DNA of 64,000 nt from Coturnix japonica (lineage: Eukaryota > Chordata > Aves > Galliformes > Phasianidae), in the NCBI RefSeq assembly GCF_001577835.2, contig NC_029528.1:1116001-1180000 (forward strand), written 5' to 3'. Both the position numbers and the translations under genes were made by a program. The notes beneath the pieces were generated by a model. The model was not told the DNA's origin. It saw only the letters and a list, made by a program, of their open reading frames with translations, and did not search any database. Below are positions 56,599-64,000 of this stretch, piece by piece. The stretch's first letter is position 1; each line of letters opens with the position of its first letter.

Positions 56599-59500
56599 GT
56601 GAGGAGCGGGGCGGGACGGGACGGGACGGGACGGGACGGGACGGGACGGGCGGCTCCGGGGTCCTCGGTGCGAGGACGCGGTGCGGGGCGAGGAGCGCTG
56701 CCCGGCGTTGTGTAACGGCGGTGGGACGCGGGCTGCCCGCATCAGCGCGGCGGGCTGTGCTTGCTGCTGGATGAGCTCCGCATCCCGGCGGTGCTTCTTG
56801 GAGCGTTTATAGCTATAAAAACCCCTTTTCCGAAGCGAGGGCTGCTGAGCGCGATGCTGCTGAATCAGTGGGAGCAGCGGCGGTTCCCGGATCCCCGGCG
56901 TGCTGCCCGGGCACGGCCCTGCCGCCCTTCCCTCTATTGCTGCTGCTTGCCAACAGCCTCCAGCTGCTGCGCTCCTCCCGGCCCCGAAGTTTCCATCTCA
57001 GGATTGAATTTGCAGGAGCGGAGCTGACCCGAAACTCGCGCCGGGTGCAGCGCGTTGTGAGCTCCTGTCTGGGGCAGGGAATGCGGCTGGTGCAGAGCTC
57101 CGGCAGCACAGCGCGGAGGGGCTGCGTTAGTTCGGTGTATAAATACCCGTAAGGCCGCCTCGCTGTGCCAGCTGGTGCTGCTCGGCTTTTCCTGGGTGTT
57201 ACAGAGCCCGGAATGCTGCCGAGCCTGGGAGCGAGCCAGTTTAATTTTGGAGTCTTTGGTGTGGGTACTTGGGTGCTCGGTGTGCTTACGTCCATGTGCT
57301 GTTCCTTGCTTTTGTTGTTGTTGTTTTTCTTAAATAAAAGTTCCCAAATGCGTTTGGCTCCCACTGGAGCAGAGTGAGATGGCTGAACTGCAGCGTCAAT
57401 TCAGCACCCAACTCCATTAGGGGAAGTCTGTGTACAGGAGCAAAGATGGGCTTGGGGGGGTGGCAGGGGTCCTTCAGCCCATGGGTTCCTTGGCTGCTCT
57501 TTGCCTTTGGGCTCGCTGGTCCGGATCCAGGGCTGTGGCACAGCACGGTGGTTGAGCAGCGTCTCCTGTCAGTGTGCTGCAGGGCTGAGTGCTGCCCTGC
57601 TCGCTCTGCTCCCTCCATCCTCAGTGCACGTTCTGGCTTTGCTGCTCCCCCAGCAGAGTCGTGGCACCTCCCGGTGGGGATGTTCCAGGTGTTTGCTCAG
57701 TGGTCTTCAGAGCTTTCTGGGTGTCACTCTGTACCTCAGTTTCCTGAGTGGAATTTTGAATGGGAATGATTTGCTACTGCCAAGAAGAAGTGATGATATT
57801 TATTTTCACCAGCTGTTTGTACCTGCGGGGGGAAGTAATGTATATCAAAACCGCCTCCAGAGGCTTTTTTAACAATAACTCCTGTTCTTTGGGTTGGTGA
57901 GGCTATTTTTAACTGTCCAGCTGTCAGTGACCTCCTGGAATGCAGTGATCCTTAGGTTTGGGTAATGTGTTCAGAAAACTCCCCTTGCACAGTCCTCCTG
58001 AGCGCCTCTGCCCCATCGCAGTGCAGTTCCCTTGAAGTGCAGCTGTTGGAAATGACCAATAAAAGCAAATGAAAGGAAGCTGGGCTCTGAGCTGCAGGAT
58101 CACACCAGCTGAGCTCAAGTCAGCCTTTGTTTTTGTGGATGTTGTGCCTTTGTTTTAGTCAATGCTGAGTTTGTATGAGGTTGGCTGGGCTGCCCTGGGA
58201 ATGTGCCACACCACCTCCCTGCTGGGGACCTGGGCTGCAGGAGTGGTGCTGAGCACCTGCTGTGCTGTATGGTACAGAAAGAAAGCTGGAGAGCAGCTGG
58301 GGATGTTGTCTCAGCCACACTCAGGTTCACTGACAGCTCACTTTGAACAGAAAGCAATGACTTTATGTAATCTGGGCTCTGTATATGGGAGTTTGGGTCA
58401 GTTGTGAAACACTTCATCGTCAGAGCTTCCCCATTCAGGACCATTAACCGCCATGTGTCGCAGTGCTGGCGTGGATGCTGATGGTTTTAGTAAAGGTATG
58501 GAGAGCAGAAGGCAGAATGTGCTTGAAATTCAGCAGGGAGATCCAGAAGCTATGGAGGAAGCTGGCAAAGCTGAAAGGAGATGTGAAGGAAAGGGAGATG
58601 CGTGGGAGAGTAAATGGGATGAGATGTGAGACCCAGGCTGGTAGATGGCTTTGCTTCAGTGGAGCTTTTGCTACCACCAAATGTGTTACTTTCTCTTTTT
58701 TCAAGCAAAACTCTTCAGCTTTCTGAAATGCTGTCTCTGAGGTCTGAATTAAGCATCTCATGGAGGTGCAGAGGCTGTTCCTTGGGCTTGAGACTGAGCT
58801 GTGTGTATGTGAGGATGGGCGGATGCACTCAGCCTTCACTTTGGGTTGAGAATAAGGACTTAGCGTTACACTTTAAGTTGTGGGAGTGTCACAGCTGATT
58901 GGTTTGTGTGCCCACTGTAGCTCTGAGTGTGGAGAAGGGCTCTGTGGGCATTAGTGCTCAGTGAAGAGAGTTCTGGGTGTGCACACTGTGTGTGAGCTGT
59001 GCCATAGGACAGTGTATTGCACTGTGCCTGTTCCTGCTATAGCTGCCTGAATTGTGGTAAATTTGATGCGTTGCTGCTGCTGTTTTCTGTAACCTCATGT
59101 TTTTCCTGCTGCCTGCATGGCTGAAACCTCCTGTGTGTGATGGTCAGCATTACGTACCTTTGCCCATGGAAGGAGTGGGCTGAGGACAGCTCTGTGTGCT
59201 GTGGCTATGGCAGTGCAGTTGCCGGAGGCCATATGACAGCTGATCCTAAACATAGGCTTACGATCAAATGCTCAAGGAAGATATTTCCATCACTCAATTA
59301 CAATGGAAACTGGGGTCTGCATGGACTTGAACATCCCCCTCCTTCCCCCCATGTTGTTATTTGCCCAATCAGAGCCAGTATTTGGGAGTTCTGGGGTCAG
59401 ACTTTCCTGGGTTGTGTTCCGTGGGTGTCTTTCTTTTAAGCTTCATGATGAGTTTTCATTTGGAATGGTTCATTCAGGTGATCCCCCATGCAGAGCTGCA

Positions 59501-62500
59501 CAGAAGTGGCAGCTTTTTCTTGGAGCTGCTAACGATGTGCCCCAGGAAGCCTCTGTCCCTCTGTGCCCTGGCAGCCATTCTGCTGCTTTGGGAAGGAAGA
59601 TGGGAAGAGCTGTTGCATGGGAGCACACATATTGGTAGCTGCCTCTCCTCTCCTGCAGTCCGTCCTGGGGATGGCTGCCTGTCCTCATGCAGGAAACCAG
59701 CTCTGACTGTTTCAACCACAGGACCAATTTACCAGACCACAGTCCGCTGCAGTTAAACACTTATTTGGAATGTATGCGCTGGGAACAAATGTTGCCCAGA
59801 AAAAAGCTTTTTTGTATGTTTTTCCTACCCCGCTGTGGTGCTGTTGGCGAATCCAAGAGCATCTCATCCTCTTGCAAAAGAGATGCAACGTGTTGTTCTG
59901 CGTGGGAGCTCCGGAGCTGCTCCTACCCGCTCGTAATCACAGCGAGCGCCGAGGTGGTGGGTGGAAGGACGTGAGCTGGCAGATGCTGGAGCTGTGTGTG
60001 CCCTCTGCGTCGGCAAAACAAATGAAGCCTGAAGAATAACTCTTTCAGGAGGCCGGCACGGCGTCAGGACTGGCTGTCAGTGCTGTGGTGGCAGCTGTCA
60101 GCCTGTCCCCAGTGTTACTGGAAGGCCAAAAGCTCCCTAAATGCTGCCTTCTGTAGGAGAATGCCAGCGCTGTCGCCAGCTGCGGTGAGAGATGCAGCCC
60201 CGTCTCCGGGTGCCCCTGCTGTCCCTGCCCATGCAGTGCCCTCAGATGTCTGCAGGAGCTGCTGCTGTGCTCGTCTCCCTCCTCCTCCTCCTCCTGCTCC
60301 TCTGGCTTGGAGGTTGGGAGGGGAAGAAATGCTGTGATGCTGAATCGGCCTCTCCAGGGTTGTGCAATGGGAGGTGCAGGTGGGGGTGTGTATCTGGAAC
60401 GTGTCCTGGGCACATTGTGGCTGTGGGCAGGAGGGGTGCCCTGCTTGGTTTGGATTAGTTGCAGTATTTATGAGTATTGTTGCCCTGTCCAATGCTTAGT
60501 TTTGATGGGGGGGAGGGGCTGTATACATATACAGCCTACCTGTTCCTCACCTTCTCCACACGTGTGCATGCTGTGAGCTCTAGGTTTGTACCTGAAGCTT
60601 GGCATTCAGTTATTTGAGGATTGCAGATGTCAAGGCAGTGGATGGATAGGGGAGCTCCATTCAGCTCCCAGAGCAGCTGAAGTGAGAAGAAGAATCCTGG
60701 AGTCCAGGGCTTTTCCTCGGTCCCGTCCAGCTCAGACTTTGCTCCCAGAGCCTCACCTCTGGCGTGCGAGCTCTGCATGCAGAGGTGGATCCAGGCAGGG
60801 GGTCAGCTCTGAAATGGTGTGACAGCATCCAGAGGGCTGCAGCAATGGGAGCTGTGTGCTTCATCCCCAGCCATCCCCTCTGACCTGTGGGCAGAGCGTG
60901 GGGTCGGGGCTTTGGAGACTCCACTGCATTTAGATGTCCAGATTCCTTTGTGAAGCCAAAAAGAGTCCGTCTCCCACACACATGAAATTCCAGAGATGTC
61001 AAACAGCTGGAGAGAGGTTCCCATGGAGCACCCTGCCTTAGGGCCAGAAATGGAAAGCTGTTGCTCTTTTTGCCTCATGCGGTTTCAGAACCAGATGATG
61101 GCAGGGAGCTGCGGGGCTGCAGCCCGTGCTGCATTTCTGCTGAGCTCTCTGTGCTGTTCCATCCTCCTGGCTGCTGTGTGAGGTGCTGTGCTGAGCCCGT
61201 GCCACCTCTGCATGACGTGTGCAGGGAAACACGTGGGGAATGTCTGCAGAGCTCTCCCCAGGCAAGGAGCATTCCTGCCGGTTCCTGCTGTAACTGGGGG
61301 CAGGATGCAGCCCTCGGCTTCCACGTGGCCTGGAGCTCTGCAGGAGGAGATCTGCCTGCCTGCAGCGGGCTGCACGGGCATGCCTGGAGCTGGGGGTTGG
61401 TGCAGAGTGTGTTCCCAGATCTCATACTGGAAATCAAACCACTGTACAGTGGCACATGGAGCTGCCCAGCTGTGCTGTGCTAAGCAGTGCGCACTGCTGC
61501 AGGCACAGAGCTGCTCGGGTCAGAGGGGCATCTCTGGTCCCTCATCCATACCCTGCTCACAGCAAGCTGCTCTGGGCCTTGGATCCTAATCTGATTTGAA
61601 GCTGTTGGTCAGCTCTGTCATGGTAAGAGCATTGCCCAAGGAAGGGCTGCCAGAGCTGGGCCTCCCAGGAGCTCTTTCCTTCCCTGTCTGTTCTGGCCTG
61701 TGGTGGTGGGTAGAGGTTTGTGCCATCATTTCAGAAATGCCAGAGTCCTTTCAGCTTATCCTTTGCTATAAGTTTCATTTTATTTTTCCATCGTAGAGTC
61801 TTCCAGTTAAAGGCATCATGTGCTAATATGCTCTGATGCCTTCTGGAGGCATGTGTAAATGGGGTATCTAGGAGTCAGCTCGTTACGGTGATGACTGGTT
61901 CAGGTGATGGCCATATCTGGGAAACTTCTCTGCCAGGCACTGCCACTAAGAGCCCTATCCAGGGGTGAACTGCTTGTGGAAATGCTGTAGGGTGTTTGCA
62001 TGAGGCAGCTGGAAGAAAGCTTGCATCAATGCCCAGAACTCTTGGGTTCCCACTAGAATATCTCTGTTCTCTTGTCTAACAATATAAGGAATGGTTTTTA
62101 TGGGCAGTACATTCTGGAAACGTATGTGGGAATTCGACGTGTTTATTTTAAGTGGTAACTAAAACAAATAGTTTTGGTGGCTGATATCCAGCATGGCTGG
62201 GTAATTACATGGTGGGGATCCAGAGCCTTCTTTCCTTATTAACGCATCTTTTAAACAGCCCCAACCCCTTCCCGTGCCACTCCTTGCAGGTAGGTTCCAT
62301 TTCTTGGCATTGTCCCATACGTGTTTGCATGTGCCCAGCTGGGACCAGGAAGGATGTCCTCCTCCCGTCCCAGGATGGGGGAATTCAGATGATTGAGTGG
62401 GAGCTGAGGGTGCATCTGCTGCCTGGGGTGAGCTTGGGAAAGTCCCATGCTAGATAAGGGGTGAGCTCAGTGTTCTGCTGGCCTCGTTTGACTGAGCAGT

Positions 62501-64000
62501 TCCATTGCATTGGAAGGCTGAGCACACTGTGGGTGAATAACCTTGGGAAGGAGCGGGGCTGGGGGAGGTTGGTGTGTGCTTGTTTGCCTGCCATGGGGTT
62601 CTTTGTAAACAGAGTGAAGGGAAAGCTGTGTTTGTGTCCTGGACTCGGCTCTCTTGGTTTTGAATAGCTCTTGGGGGATGGAATTCTCAGGCTGCTGAAA
62701 AGCTGAACTTTCTCATCCTTTAAGGTCATTTTGGAGGAAATGTCTCTCATTTTTGGTCCCGCCGTCGTCACTGTTGTAACTGACTCTCCTCGTTCTCCAG
62801 GCAGTGTTCGTGTTTGCAAAACACTGTGTACATAATGCCCGGCAAATCCTGTTTTGCTTCATTGTAAACTCCCATCCAGGACTTACGTGACAGGGACAAA
62901 ACGTGTGTTAATCCTCTCTTAATGAAGAAAGACCTCACAATTAATTAGTAAAACTTCACTACAGTCTCGGGGAAATGATAAAAGAACAGATTATGAAAAG
63001 GAAACATGTGGAATTTAGTTTTTAGCAGGAAAAGCTCTGAGGGAAGTTAGAGCCAGAAGCAGCCTGTTTGTTTGCAGCACATTAGAACTGATGTTGAATT
63101 CACAGGTTGGGAATGTATCATCTTAGTGTGTGTTGTGCAAGGAAGATGAGAAGCGCTGCGCTCCCTTCAGTCTCAGCTCTGGAAATCAGCAGGGAGTGAT
63201 GTTTTAGGCCCGTGCCAGCTCGTTTCTGTTCAAGATGTGTGGGATTCTTATTTTACCTCTCGGAGGAAGGCAGGCTGTGAGGCTGTGCTACAGCTCAGCT
63301 GTTGGCTGCTGCGGTGAGCAGAAAGCAGTTACCTGCCCAATGCTGTGCAGAGCCACAGAGCTTCCCTGGGAGATGTTGGGGCACAGGGCGTGCTGTGAAG
63401 CACCACCGTGCCTTGCTGTTGTGCTTTATTTGTGGGTATTTCTTTGTTTTGCTTTTCCCTGATGCCAAGTGTGGCTGCTCTCCATGCCCTCGCTGCTCTT
63501 GGGTTTTTTGAATCTCTCTTAAGAATGGGACCAAAACCATTCAAAGAAAACGTCACTTCAGGCAACGTAACCTTCAGCTCTGAAGGGGAGAAGCTCAGTT
63601 TTGTGTCTTCTGTCTCCGTGATGCTGAGCATGCTTTCGTTTCTGTTTGACACATCTTGGTGGTGACTCCATCTCTACTTCTCCTGCAAAGTTTTGCCTGC
63701 CTGGAGCACAGCTGGGAGGAGTGTGAATAAAGGCTGGAGTGTCTGGGAAAATTCTTGGCATTCTTTGCAGAGCGGTTTAAAGGGGAGCTGGCAACTGCTG
63801 GTTGTTTTCTTTTATTTTCCAGTGTGAGCTTTTCACTGGGGTAGACTTCAGCGTGGGCTGGGAGCAGTGGGAAGCCTGCAGCAGCTGGAGGTGTCTGGCT
63901 GCAATTCTCCATCCAGGGAGGGATGGCTCAGGCGTGGTCCAGCATATAGTGTGATGGAAAAGAGGTAGAACTGAGGGCCACTGGGGTTGTCCCAGCCGTT
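56599..64000 (+). other. SEPTIN8: SEPTIN8 intron 1, 5' part (non-coding)
   Basis: After the donor, the CpG island continues for about 500 bases, then sequence becomes ordinary. No second exon, RNA gene or clear transposable element is recognised in these 7.4 kb. A CTC-rich simple tract occurs near 60275-60302. The open frames present (60-140 codons on both strands) show no family signature. Confidence 0.65.
56613..56650 (+). repeat. SEPTIN8: (GGGAC)n array in SEPTIN8 intron 1
   Basis: Eight G-triplets spaced by AC form seven GGGAC units and a final GGG. The array begins 14 bases after the SEPTIN8 splice donor and lies on the coding strand, so the nascent RNA carries it. Regular G-triplets with two-base loops satisfy the usual intramolecular G-quadruplex pattern. 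Confidence 0.95.

Larger units (their letters stand above)
56090..57120. promoter_or_regulatory. SEPTIN8: CpG island and TATA-less promoter of SEPTIN8
   Basis: A CpG-dense stretch surrounds the SEPTIN8 start codon. Just upstream are C-rich GC boxes (about 56440-56470), an ETS-type site CCAGGAAGTG at 56489-56498, and an overlapping YY1-like CCAT core in GGCCATATTGG at 56498-56508. No TATA box is seen. This layout is typical of broadly expressed genes, with transcription probably starting shortly before 56569. Confidence 0.65.

Noticed and set aside
55887-56774. Open frames of 230 (minus) and 247 (plus) codons in the SEPTIN8 CpG island.
   Set aside because: CpG-rich DNA lacks stop codons, the frames overlap on both strands, and neither matches the SEPTIN8 frame or another family.

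Overview
This is vertebrate nuclear DNA, almost certainly from a galliform bird and most likely chicken or a close relative. The evidence is truncated CR1 LINE copies ending in the avian ATTCTATGA-type tail, short introns, CpG-island promoters, and a gene order that is the mirror image of human 5q31.1 (chicken chromosome 13 by known synteny). It is a draft-assembly segment: there is one unresolved base at 9440 and one 100-N gap at 15688-15787.

Layout. (1) 1-8531 is non-coding and reads as the end of AFF4 intron 1. The first coding exon of AFF4 (plus strand, 41 codons) lies at 8536-8658. (2) 8659-14204 is intron-like DNA with three CR1 fragments. (3) 14205-15687 is an anomalous block of polypurine pentamer arrays, an A/T-rich island, a CGGGT array and about 1 kb of very CpG-dense sequence, ending at the gap. 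(4) 15788-31402 has no recognisable coding exon. (5) SHROOM1 (plus strand) occupies 31403-about 40840, with six coding exons spliced in frame (1354 residues) and a poly(A) signal. (6) 40841-48801 is intergenic. (7) SOWAHA (minus strand, intronless, 443 residues) lies at 48802-50133 under a CpG island. (8) 50134-56568 is the spacer between two divergent promoters. (9) SEPTIN8 (plus strand) begins at 56569 with a 10-codon first coding exon inside a CpG island, and its first intron runs to the window end.

The expected order AFF4 - LEAP2 - UQCRQ - GDF9 - SHROOM1 - SOWAHA - SEPTIN8 is broken between AFF4 and SHROOM1. I could not find the rest of AFF4 or LEAP2, UQCRQ or GDF9, and the likely reason is that they fall in the gap. 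The genes do not form an operon or pathway. AFF4 is a transcription-elongation scaffold, SHROOM1 an actin/ROCK-linked cytoskeletal protein, SOWAHA an ankyrin-repeat protein of unclear role, and SEPTIN8 a filament-forming GTPase. They are linked by conserved synteny.

The observations most worth following are the missing AFF4-GDF9 block with its strange CpG-dense flank, a SHROOM1 much longer than the mammalian protein with spaced CxxC pairs, a 194-codon in-frame open extension upstream of SOWAHA, and a GGGAC array 14 bases into SEPTIN8 intron 1. I found no convincing new biological system.
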